Origin: Blakeslea trispora
Lineage: Eukaryota > Mucoromycota > Mucoromycetes > Mucorales > Choanephoraceae
NCBI GenBank assembly: GCA_025331445.1
Contig: JAIWNE010000127.1
Coordinates: 1 to 64,000 of the forward strand
Length of the DNA: 64,000 bases
Reading direction: 5' to 3'
Shown: positions 22,335-32,620 of the stretch, piece after piece
Numbering within the stretch: position 1 is the first letter of the stretch
Layout of the letters: every line of letters starts with the position of its first letter
Made by a program: the position numbers and the translations under genes
Notes under the pieces: model-generated
What the model saw: only the letters and a program-made list of their open reading frames with translations
Told to the model about the DNA's origin: nothing
Database searches by the model: none

Positions 22335-23289
22335 CGGTACCGTGAGTCAACTCAGTAAGAGGGGCGGCAATCGAACTAAAGTTGGGACAGAAACGGCGGT
22401 AATGCTGAGCAAGACCTATGAATTGTCGTACCTCCTGTACGTTTGTTGGTCTAGGCCAGTTCTGAACGGCTTTGACTTTTGAGTCAGAAGGAAGGATACC
22501 GTCAGCACTGATCTTAAAGTCGAGGAACTCTAGCTCACGCGTAGCGAACGTACATTTCTTCACATTGAGTATGAGCTTTGCATTTTGCAGTCTGTTTATA
22601 CTTCAGTGACATGATGCTTATGCTCTTCTTCGGTACGGCTGAAGATCAAGATGTCATCAAGGTACACCAAAGCGAACCGGTCAATACACCCATCTAAACT
22701 TGATTCATCATAGACTGGAAGGTGGAGGTGCATTACTTAAACCGAAAGGTAAGACCAGAAACTCAAATTTACCGTACCGCGTATTAAAGGCAGTCTTAGG
22801 AATATCAGAGTCCTGCACTCGTATCTGGTGATAACCCGACTTTAAATCAAGAGTCGTAAAGAACGACGCACCTTGTAAGTGATCCAGGCATTCGTCGATT
22901 CTAGGCAAAGGAGTGGCATTTCGTTTTGTCAAGCTATTGATAGCACGGTAATCAATGCACATTCGCATTGATCCATCCTTTTTCTTGACTAATAAAACCG
23001 GCGAGCCCCAAGGGGAACTGCTACGACGAATTAGACCCAGAGACAAAAGTTCATTCAGCTGCTTATGAAGCTCATCCAGCTCAGCTGGGCTCATGCGAAA
23101 TGGCATGCGATTCACTGGTTTGGCTTCACCCGTATCGATGACGTGTTGAACACCCCTTTCAGGTGGTAACCCAGGAAGAGAATCCAAAAAGACAGATGGG
23201 AATTCGTCAGGTAAATGGGACCAGAATGAGGTGTTGTCCTTTTGGGTGGAGTAGATGAAGACGAATCGTCCATTAGATACAAGAAGCAT
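22297..23289 (-). pseudogene. Reverse transcriptase, element D, frameshifted
   Basis: The fingers and palm are open from 23289 to about 22708, with [61 protein letters not shown] and [12 protein letters not shown]. After one-base losses near 22732 and 22605, the catalytic box YLDDILIF (about 22652-22664, minus strand) lies in a different frame. The thumb continues at 22563 (CTFATRELEFLDFKISADGI, WPRPTNVQEVRQFIGLAQHY). Another break lies in the A6 run at 22325-22330, where seven A would keep the connection to RNase H open. No single open frame remains, so this copy is inactive. Confidence 0.88.
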
Positions 23290-23489
23290 GCCTGAGCACC
23301 CTCTTTTTCCACAGCTTTCTTGGCCTGTTGCTTTGATATCAGATAGTTTAAGGTGCTGGAGCTACAACGTCATCGCCAGCATGACTCAAGTCATCAAGTA
23401 TAGGCATGATAACACCACTAGCATCAGGCTCGAGACAACAATTTACAGACCAAGAGTCATCTAACCATTAGCCTTAGGTGCATGTGACT

Positions 23490-25187
23490 TTACCAAGAGC
23501 GACCTAAAATAATATCGAACTTTGTATCAAAAACAAAGGCAGACATGGGACTTGAATGACCTTGCAGGTTAAGATCGAAAACCACACGTTCTGTAATGGG
23601 AGAGGTGTTACCTCCTGCAGTCTCAACTTCACGTCCGTGAACATGATGATGCGTACCTGCTATCATTTCAGATATTTTGGGTGAGATATAGTTCTCACTG
23701 GCACCGTTATTAATGAGGATATGAACATCTAAGGGTGAGCCATCGGAAGATGTAACAACACCATGATACAGCGGCAAGTTACAAGATACAACCGTATTCA
23801 GATGAGAGAGATGAGCAGCGTTTAGAACAAGAGACGAATGGTTTAGGCTTTGATCATGATCGATCGAAACCGAGCCCTTTGAAATACCTGACGCCGTGAT
23901 GGGTACAAGTTCCATTGGTAGACGAGTGTTATTATCAGAAGGAACCGACATTTCAACTGTAGAAGAAAGAGAAGAAGACTCAGAGCTCAACTCATTCTCA
24001 CATTTATGAATGGTCTCAGGTGTAGCATGAGTGACCTCATTAACTGAAACCTCTGACTTTAAAGTCGAAGATAGATAGGATGATGAATCAACTACTTTAT
24101 TATGAATAGTAGACTTGGGGGAGAAACTACGATCATAATCAGGTCCATTAACAATAGAGTTGATCGCATTCAGAGAAGAAGATTTGATACCAGAGCCAGA
24201 AGAACTACCACGATGACCACCTTGGTTGTGACGGTACTTGTCTTTCATTTTGGATTCATAATTGGCTAAATCCTTAGCTCGAGTGCGACACTCACTGATT
24301 TTGTGACCTTTACGAGAGCAGTAATGGCAGGTACCAGAGAAAGGAGGACCACGAGCAGCACGATTGTCTTTGTTGCCACTAGAATGAGAGCCTTGTTGGT
24401 GATAGTTACGCGAGTGGAGAACATCACAATCCATAGGATCATTGAATGTTGAAGATGGTTCAACGACCGTACCAGTGTGCACAGATGAGCGGAGAACATT
24501 AGGAGCATAGCCATTATTTGTGACTTGTGTAGACGGATGATGAGCAGCCTCAAAGTCTAGAGCCTCACGGAGTACTCGCTCCATCGTACGGTCTTCAATG
24601 CTGATACCTCGTATGCGTTGAATGAGTTCAACATCACGAAGACCACCAAAAAAGATGTCAGACAAGAACCGCTCCATGGCTTGTTGAGGAGTCAGACCAG
24701 AAGTGTTGAGCAGCATGGATATGTCCATAAACGTGTCAACGTAGGCTTGAATAGAAGACGTTTGGCGAGTGTTGTAAAGACGATCACGCACCATGTCTTC
24801 TGCGCTCGCAGGACGAAAGGTGATGATGAGGAGATTTTTGAACGATGGCCAATCAGAAGGGCCGGTACCATTTATTTCTTGACTTGAGAATCAGGCTTCT
24901 GCACGACCAGAAAGAAGAGTACGAGCGAAACGGAAGGTTTGGATATCATCCCATGAGTAATACTCCTTCAGACGATCAATAGAACGAAGCCAGCTATCCA
25001 GTTTCCATACATTTCGGCTTCCATCATAAGCTTCAGGGCGTTGTGATTGAATAGATGGGGGCTTGGCCAAAATATTCTGAGAAGAATCGGATGTCTGAGT
25101 TTGTAAAACCCTTGTCAATTGAGTTACAAAATCAATTACAGCAGGGTGTACGTTTGAGTCTTGAGCAGATTAATGAGGATTATCCAT
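23490..25187 (-). pseudogene. Gag and protease, element D
   Basis: The ATG at 25187 starts MDNPH and meets a TAA five codons on (25170-25172). The same frame stays open except for a TGA at 24891-24893 and ends at 23490. Gag shows a capsid-type region (EAYDGSRNVWKLDSWLRSID, TFRFARTLLSG, QAYVDTFMDI) and a canonical CX2CX4HX4C zinc knuckle (CHYCSRKGHKISEC). The C-terminal retropepsin has LINNGASENYISPK where active enzymes have D(S/T)GA, so the catalytic Asp is lost. It ends FDIILGRSW, the usual flap-end motif, directly at a stop. Confidence 0.88.
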
Positions 25188-25406
25188 GTCAATTTAAGAT
25201 TGAGAGGACAATAACAGAGAACAGATATAGTGCAGATAGAGAACGAGAGAGAAAAAAATCGGTGATGACAGTGATTAATGATTTTTGTGCACGAAAGTAG
25301 ACAACAGAAGAAACAGCTGTAGAAGAGTGTAGCAGATACCAGTGAATGGGCGACAAGCAAAGTGAGAGAAAATAGACAACAATCAGCAGGAAGAGAGAAA
25401 AAAAAT

Positions 25407-25422
25407 CGCAGAGATGCTACCA
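25407..25422 (-). promoter_or_regulatory. tRNA-type primer binding site of element D
   Basis: Two bases after the 5' LTR end (25425), the minus strand reads TGGTAGCATCTCTGC. TGG complements the CCA tail of a tRNA. TGGTAGC matches the 3' end of typical eukaryotic initiator tRNA-Met (GCUACCA) over seven bases; beyond that it diverges from the yeast sequence. Assignment of the exact tRNA is tentative. Confidence 0.7.
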
Positions 25423-27326
25423 GTTGTCAGCGTCAGATATATAAGTGAGCTTATATTGACCTGTGATGTAAAGATATTAAAAGATGTACTTTATTGATGA
25501 TTATATTTATAAACTAATTTACCTGTGATGTAAAGATATTAAAAGATAAAGACTTATTAATATCTTCTCATCACAGTCTATTTATACTATCGCTGTGATT
25601 ATGGCTGTCCGGACCGGAACGTCTCTGGCGCTTGGCGGGGCTACAATTGCTGATCTTGGGCTTGAACCTACGCTTCTTGTTTACGTTCCAGTTGCGTAGG
25701 AATACGGGGATCTCTTCAGTGTTGGCAAAGTCCAAACACTACAAAAAAATTTTATACATTTCACGGAACTTTCGCCGTGAAAGTTCCGTGAAATGTACAA
25801 ACTACATTAATGTGACAAGGTGTATATTTAAGCGAAATTATACCTTTCAGGCCTCAATGTTGCGTGAAATGTATAATTTTTTAAGCAGACAAAAATTATA
25901 CCTTTCAGTCCTTAATTTTCGTGAAATGTACCTTTCTTTAAGCAGGCAAAAAATATACCTTTCGGCCTGTGATCTTTAACTTTCAACCAACATTACAGGC
26001 CTATACCTTGATCCTATTTGCTCTTTTGTTTGAAACGTGTAGCATGTTATTGGCTCCAAAAAAAAGTTCGGTGTTTACACTGTTTCATTCCCATAGGCTC
26101 TCTTATGTTACATTATTACACGAATACTATAAATACACTTCTTTGCTATTCGACCTTGGTTTAAAGATGCATTCTTTATTTGGTATATTGCTTTTGTTTA
26201 TTGGCTGCTACGCCTTGTATCATTACTCTTGTGGTATACGGTTAAAATATAATACGGAAAACGTTTATGTATTCTTTTATATTATTGGTTTATTTATTGC
26301 AAATATTACTATATACTATATATTGGGCGTACTCTATACGTCGCACCATTGGCTTATTCTATATTGAACGTACCAGGTTCCCATGCTCACTTTGGCCTCT
26401 TTACTGGCCAAACGTATTGCAGTCTTGAGAAGTATTACTTACCTCTGGATATACACTTCTTGTCACTAAATACTTGTCACAACAGCTACAGAAAGGCAAA
26501 ATAGCACAAAAGCGGCTTGGTTCTTGTAATAAGCAAACAGATTACTATAAAAATAGAATAAAATAAAGGGATTAGAACCAGCTTATTATATGGTAAATAA
26601 ACAAAAAAACTCACCTTAGGATGCTTTGAGATTTGGTCTTTACAGATATACAGAAAAGATTATCTAGTAGATAGAATCAACTCAAAGTTAGCGACTAAAT
26701 AAGCTTATCAAAACCTTTTACTTACTCAGTAACCTATGTTGGGGTTTGTCAGCTTATTTACAATAGTCGTAGACGCAGAACTAATCAATACACTACAAAA
26801 TTTCAATAGATAAATGTTAGTGATGCTCTTATAAATAAGCAAAGTGTTTACCTTTCTAGCATCATGTACAATAATAAGACTAGTTGATTGCTTGAGGCTA
26901 CTCTAAACGCAAGTTGACTTATATCAGTATCAGATCTTTTCTTTTTGTAAAATACAAACCTGGAACCACTGAGAGAAGAGAAGATAAAGAAAAGGAAATA
27001 AAGAGAAAAAAAATCAGCCAAGGGAACTTAAGTTAAGTCCTACGACGGGCGTTTTCGAAGATACGTGACTGTTCAAGTATGATATTGATAATGCATATTA
27101 GGGGTTTTTTACGTATTGAATTGCATGTATAAAGAATCATGTTAACTGTTGAATTGAACACACCTGCCAGTGGCACAATCAACAATGTCAGTAATAAGAT
27201 TGTCAATAAGGGACTGGTATTTGGTAGTGCTCTCTAGAGTGTCTTTCAGGTTATGCTTCAATTCGTAACGTTTACAAGCTGTTTCATCTCAATATACATT
27301 ATTGGTATCAATACTGGCTTTGCGTG

Positions 27327-27350
27327 AGGGGGAGGGTCGTCCCTCCCCCT
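27327..27350. repeat. GC-rich perfect hairpin in element C
   Basis: AGGGGGAGGG and CCCTCCCCCT pair over 10 bp around a four-base loop (TCGT). A further CCCCCTCCC follows at 27355. It stands out from the roughly 70% AT surroundings. Function unknown. Confidence 0.8.
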
Positions 27351-27475
27351 TGAACCCCCTCCCAGCTGGCTTAAACATACACTCTGGTCATGCATTTATA
27401 CTTTCAATATGCTTGAAAAAAGCAGTCACCCAAAACGGGTTTCAATACCAATATTTTGAATTTGTTCTTTTTTTT

Positions 27476-27680
27476 TTTGTCATGTCATGTCATGTCACCA
27501 TGGTAAACCAAGCAAACTCAAGCCAAGACAAGTCAATCCGAGCTTTTTAAATTCAAATAAAGTTAATCCATGATAGACTGGTATATACAGTTGCAAATAT
27601 TAGTTGGGTTAAATCAACTTGGGTCAAGTCAAGCCAAACAATGTATATTAATGTGCGGTGACATGACATGACATGACAGA
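27476..27680. mobile_element. Small inverted-repeat element (MITE-like) in element C
   Basis: About 200 bp are bounded by inverted copies of a tandem pentamer: TGTCATGTCATGTCATGTCA at left and TGACATGACATGACATGACA at right. Internal motifs CAAGCCAAGACAAGTC and GGGTCAAGTCAAGCC resemble the GGGTCAAGTCAA subterminal sequence next to the hAT relic at about 45213. A hAT-type MITE is possible, but I cannot see a clear 8-bp target duplication. Confidence 0.55.
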
Positions 27681-28676
27681 AATTTTTCGGACAAAAGAAA
27701 TAGGGCTTCTCCTACTGAGAAAACGCCCTAAAAAGGAACACACAAAATTTTATTAGTTTTTACATCCTTTTTTTTGGACTGTTCCAATCAACGCTCAGGA
27801 TCTGTATTATTCTAATTCCGATTTTTTTCTTTTTATTTCTTTTTGAAAATTTATTTTTTTTGAACGGATTAATACCATTTAGACTACAAGGTGTATATAG
27901 CGTGATTTCAGCTCATCTAGTACTTTGAAGTCACATCTGCTCAACATCAGTACATTGATAATTGTGTTTTGTTTTCTTTCAATCAAGTGTAGAGATGATT
28001 CATATTTGAACCCTTAAACGATAATAAACTATTCTTTTTTACAAAACAACACCTTTTATTGTAGTAAATCGTACTTTTATAGCCACCAAATACAATGCTT
28101 GCGAAAGCTTGACCATAATATCGTGATTAAATGTTTTTTTGATTGAATAAGAGATGGTTTAGTTGAAGAGACTTTCTCGATGAGCAACAAAAATACTAAC
28201 AGTATCAGTTTAGAGCATAACGTTCCTTTTTGAGCATACTTAGCAGTTTTAGAACGGGGGGTTTGGCTTGTTTTCTGCTTGTCTATCAGAGTTTTTTTCT
28301 CTTTTTTTTTCTCTCCTTATTTTTAACGTGTGACAAAGCCTAGAAACCAGACAATTTTTAACACTTTGAAATTTTTTGACCTTTTTTTTATAAGTTAAAT
28401 AAAATTTTAATTCAATAGCTATAAAGAAGCATATGTTTGCAGTAAAGACTTCAATATTTTTACATGGGTGTATTCTAGACAATTAGGGACACACTCTGTC
28501 AAAGTTTCAGCAAATTCTGACCATTTTTGAGAGATTTGATTTTTTGCTGCTTAAAGACCCCGTGAAAGGACCCATTTAATGTAGGAAATTTTTTATCACT
28601 TTCAGGCCTCAAATGTAAATTTTTTGTAGTGAAATTTACTTCGTTACTAAGGTAACTACTATTTGTTACCATGACA

Positions 28677-29199
28677 AAAATAATGTCAACACTCAATCCC
28701 TTCCTTGTGTTTACCTTGAATGAAATTAATACACTGAGATAGATAGATATATAGGCAATAGAAGACTGTAAAGACTATTGAATATAAATAAAAACAACAA
28801 AGAGGTAGAGGTAAAAGCTTTAGGACTTGTTCTTTCAAAAGACAGTGAAATGTATATATGAAAAATTAAGAGAGAAAAAGATTGTATATATTTTATTACT
28901 ATATTCAAACAACTACTTATATAGCTTATTTCTACTAAGCAACCTAATCGACAACAGCCGTTATGATGGAAATGATAATGTAAAATAATAAAATAATAAA
29001 ATACAGACAGCAGTTTAGACAATTGATACAAATAAATTTAAAGATCTAAAAGATCAGATCAGACAAGAAAATAACTAAAATACAGGAACAATAATGAAAA
29101 AGGAAAGAACAACACGTTGACAGGATCAAAACACAAAAAGAATAACAACAATTGTGTTGAATCACGAATTTACAAGCTCAGACACTTGACAGACCCAAA
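28677..29199. other. AT-rich spacer, no gene seen
   Basis: Between element D and the next A-type retroelement tail, I see only AT-rich sequence with a GATA-like microsatellite (near 28737) and TAAAATAA repeats (near 28980). No coding signal is visible on either strand. Confidence 0.6.
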
Positions 29200-29655
29200 A
29201 TGGCAAACCTGAAGTAGAAGTATACTATCGTACACCCAACAGCATCAACTTCACTACTTCCACAGACAAGAAGCAAACCACTTCTATACTACTATCCTTT
29301 GAGAACGACAAAGCGAGCACCAAAACAAACATAAACATGTGTCAATTGTCGTGCCTAGTACTAGCGAGCAGCATAGTACGGTGGAAGATGAGATTCCACA
29401 GTTTGTTCAAAGCTGGAACAAAGCAAAAAAGAAAGTGTTTAGAACCAAAACACAAATCAAAAGAAACATCAAAAAGAGAAGAACAAATACAGGACCAGAG
29501 CCGACTAAATCTAGTCGCTCTAACAAATTTAATTCTGACTCCGAAAAGGAACAATAAGATTGAATGTCAATTGTAATATTCATAAAAATCATCTTTCCTT
29601 TACTGTCTAAATTACTGGATTAATTCCTTTATACGTTCGCTTCCTCTGTACATAA
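29200..29655 (+). mobile_element. 3' end and LTR of an A-type Ty3 element
   Basis: About 29200-29339 reads as a Ser/Thr-rich tail (KQTTSILLSFENDKAST). From 29340 an LTR-like segment starts TGTCAATTGTCG and encodes IPQFVQSWNKAKKKVF and TKSSRSNKFNSDSEKEQ to a stop near 29557. The same basic tail sits inside the 3' LTR of element A. The LTR runs to about 29655 (CTGTACATAA), where CACTA-2 begins. No internal domains remain to the left, so this is a truncated relic. Confidence 0.75.
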
Positions 29656-32616
29656 CACTACACCGAAGAGGTTGGCAAACGAACCATGATTTCTACGGAA
29701 CACACGTCTGCTTCGTACGGAACCTACTTGGCACTCCCAATTCATTAGCCGTCGTGGAAACCTGGGTTCGAAACACATCTGTTTCACACGACGGCAAATA
29801 AATTTCGATTAATTCATTCGTTACCACGACGGCAAATGAACCACGGTTACTGCCCCAATTTCCACGACGGCAAACAGATTACGAGAACTGTCTCGTTTCC
29901 AACGTGTGTTCCGTATCCATTGGAGCGACCTAATTGGATTACATTCTTGAAATAGTTCTTTCAATTGGCTTCTTTTCGCAAAAATACGTTCAATGTTTCG
30001 TTCTGATTGGGTTCATACTCGGTATTTTTATTAAAACAGATGATTTCAATTGGATAGAATGAACTTCTTTACGCAAATATACTTCTTTACAATTGGACTG
30101 TTTACAGCAAATATAGAGAATTAGAGGCTTAAAAAAGTGGCTTTTTATTATAGAAAAAAACTTTTTTTTGATAGAAAATAATGGCTGCTTTACGGGGAAA
30201 AATACTAGGGGATTAGGTAAAAAAAAAGCAATAATCGGTAGATGTAGAGAATATACCAGAAAAAAACTGATAGAAATAGCAAATTGCTTCGAGAAAAAGC
30301 GATTACAAGAGCGATCAGAGTACAGACAAGAACAATTCGAATTGAGACACAAACGCAACAGATAGACCATAAAAGCAGATGGAGAGAGACAGCAATTTTA
30401 CATCCAAAAGGCAGTAAACAAACCAAACAAGAACAACCGGATTTGAACTAAAACAACATCATCATTAGTTAAAAGCAAATAACACAAAAAGAAATGATAA
30501 ATGTACTTACAGACAATCCATAGTCAGAGGCTATACGAAAGGAAGTTTACCGTGTCAATGAGGAAACCAGTATTTGAAAGCCTATAAAGAAAGCAATGAG
30601 TTATACTGAAATCATAGATTCTGATATCTTACTTACGTTCAAGAAAGCCATCAACAGGGTCCTTGTAAATAATATCATTATTAAGCACAACTAGGCTCTA
30701 AACGAAAGAAGTATGTGAATAAAAAGATTACAACATGGATGCTCATGAATAATTACCTCAAGTTATACAACAAAGTAAACACATATCAATTAAAGACAAG
30801 AACTAAGTAAAAGAAGTAGACTATTAGTGGCTTGACCGAAGAAAAAAAAAGAAAAAAACTTACCTTTATACTTAAAAAAAAGTAATAAAAAGAGAGAAAA
30901 AGGAAAAGAAAGAAAAAAGAAAAAATTTCAACTTATTGACAGCTTCCTATTTGGGTCTTGTCAATAACAAAAAAAAAGAGAGAGAAAAATATCACACTGA
31001 CAGATTTTATTATTGAATCACCGACAAAGAATAAAATATCTGACTTTACTTAACCGTTAAAAAATCTATGAAAAGGACTAAGAGAGCGCTTCAAGTGCAT
31101 TATAAGCATTCAGTAATATGTCCCTTTGATATAGCTACAAACAGGCACCTCTTTTCTTTTTTTTGTGTCTAAAAAACGACATTAGACCTGTTGACATGGG
31201 CACGTATGAGTACACTTTGAAAAAATAAAAATAAAGAGAAATAGCTCTATTCAATCTCAGCCAAAATCATACACACTTTTTTTTCTCCTCTCTTAAATTT
31301 ATTTATTTTTTTTATTACAAGTAGCCTTAACTCATAGTTTATTTATCTCTTTAAAAGCAGATGAGACTTAGCGAGCTCATGTATTTCAGCAATGCAGTAT
31401 ATTGGACACAGACATTCCAAGCGTGGACTCTGGTTTGGAAATACAACGAAAAGAGAACAGCCAGGAAAGCTTTTAAGTTGCAAGTTGACTTCAATCTAAA
31501 AAAAAAGAACACCACGCTGCTACTTTTTTCTTCTTCAGTATTAAGCTTGATCCTCATCATACATGCCAAGTAAAAGGTAAGTTACATTGCCGTGTTATAA
31601 ATCAGCTATACCCTTTCTTTTTTTTGTTTCGAAAAGAAGTGGATTGCTTTATGAACGAGAAGATCTTTTTTATGAATGGAAAACACTTTTTCGCAATAAA
31701 TAACGACTGTTTACGAGTTACTTTATGGACCAACCTTTATTTAGTTTTGTCTCAGTACATGAAAGGAAAGAATGTGGATTTTGGTATAAAATGAGCATAT
31801 ACAAGAGGAAAAAGATGCAAATGAACTATTGCAAGTTCTTACTTCTTATATTTTGACCTGTTAAGCTTACAAAAGTGGAACAGGAGAAAGGGGTTTTAGA
31901 GTAGAGGCTTACCTTGAACGCACTACTGGTTATTTAGAGCATGAGACCGAGATGAGCTTGCATGTTCTTCACAAGACTCTTTTTTTTTGCTTTTAATTTT
32001 TATATGCTATCTTTTCTTCAAAGGTTTTTTTTAAGTATGTTTGTCTTGGTGCGTTTATTTCAATGTGTTTATCTCGGTGTCTTCTGCTTTAGATGCCTTT
32101 ATTTCAGTGTCTTTTTTCTCTTTTAATTTTTGAGAGTCTCTTTTTTTCAGTGCCTTAAGATTTTCGTTCCCATTTTTTAAAAATTTCCCAATTATTTTGT
32201 GAGTCTCAATCTCAATTTTTAATTTCTTCATTTCCAAAAGTGTTTTCCAATTTTTTAAGCAGTGATTTTTTAAGTCTTTATATTTTTTGAAGAAAAAAAG
32301 ACAAGTCAATTTAAACTCCCCAGCATTAAGGAAATCAAGTAGCTGCAAAAACTCAAGAAGACAAAATATCACTGCCAAAAAATTCAAAGAGCGAATTTTC
32401 TTTAAGCAGGTAAAAATCTAAATGGTTATAACTTTATGAAAACAAACTCGTTTTGAATTCTGTAAGAAGTTCTGAAAGTCCAAACAATATATCTTAACAT
32501 CTGTCAAAAAAAGTAGCAGCTTTTATAACCCAAATCAATACTTGGGTTTGGGGTGCACCTAAGACCATGTTAACCGTGGATGACCACCGTACGTTGGTCA
32601 AGCATTCGGTGTAGTG
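29656..32616. mobile_element. CACTA-2: non-autonomous CACTA element
   Basis: A 2961-bp element has termini CACTACACCGAAGAGG at left and CACTACACCGAATGC at right (reverse complement). It is flanked by the target duplication TAA (29653-29655 and 32617-32619). The outer left 280 bp carry CACGACGGCAAA-type repeats (near 29790, 29829, 29869), unrelated to those of CACTA-1. The next part (about 30060-30215) and the right arm (about 32300-32530) closely resemble CACTA-1. No transposase or accessory gene is recognisable. The short open frames at 30168-30365 and 31361-31573 are not supported. Confidence 0.92.
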
Positions 32617-32620
32617 TAAC

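Larger units (their letters stand above)
25737..28631. mobile_element. CACTA element C: non-autonomous, CACTA-4 group
   Basis: A 2895-bp element starts CACTACAAAAAAATTT and ends, in reverse complement, CACTACAAAAAATTT. It has the 3-bp target duplication AAA (25734-25736 and 28632-28634). The outer 230 bp contain repeats related to TTTCACGG, GTGAAATGTA and TACCTTTCAG. From about 25997 to 26450 it resembles the left arm of CACTA-4 (about 35784-36245). It has no transposase. The open frame at 25969-26367 lies in this conserved non-coding arm and is probably fortuitous. Likely mobilised by a CACTA-4-type transposase. Confidence 0.92.
18915..28676 (-). mobile_element. Ty3/Gypsy element D, full length, interrupted by CACTA element C
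   Basis: Two 354-bp LTRs (18915-19268, and 25425-28676 minus the inserted element) enclose gag, protease, RT, RNase H and integrase, read right to left. The right LTR is split by CACTA element C; removing it and one AAA leaves exactly 354 bp. LTRs start TGTCA and end TGACA. The flanks share only AAAA. The minus strand immediately after the 5' LTR reads ACTGGTAGC, a tRNA-type primer site. A G-run purine tract (19269-19283 complement) precedes the 3' LTR. Without the insertion the element is about 6.9 kb. Gag, RT and RNase H are degraded, whereas the integrase frame is intact. Confidence 0.93.
25425..28676 (-). repeat. 5' LTR of element D, split by CACTA element C
   Basis: LTR bases 25425-25736 (312 bp) and 28635-28676 (42 bp) flank element C and together equal the 354 bp of the 3' LTR. 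The 312-bp part reads like 18915-19226 by eye. The promoter TATAAATAG is at 25578-25586 (minus strand). With 2.9 kb inserted upstream of it, the TATA box still faces the coding region. Confidence 0.9.

Noticed and set aside
25969..26367. Open frame of 132 codons in element C with hydrophobic stretches
   Set aside because: It lies in the conserved non-coding arm shared with CACTA-4, where the frame is not preserved; AT-rich DNA readily gives hydrophobic frames.
31361..31573. 70-codon frame in CACTA-2 followed by GGTAAGT
   Set aside because: The splice-like GTAAGT was tempting, but no second exon or motif continues it, and CACTA-3 has no counterpart.
32055..32387. Lys-rich 110-codon frame on the minus strand in CACTA-2
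   Set aside because: Low-complexity T-rich DNA of the CACTA right arm; the homologous stretch in CACTA-3 does not keep the frame.
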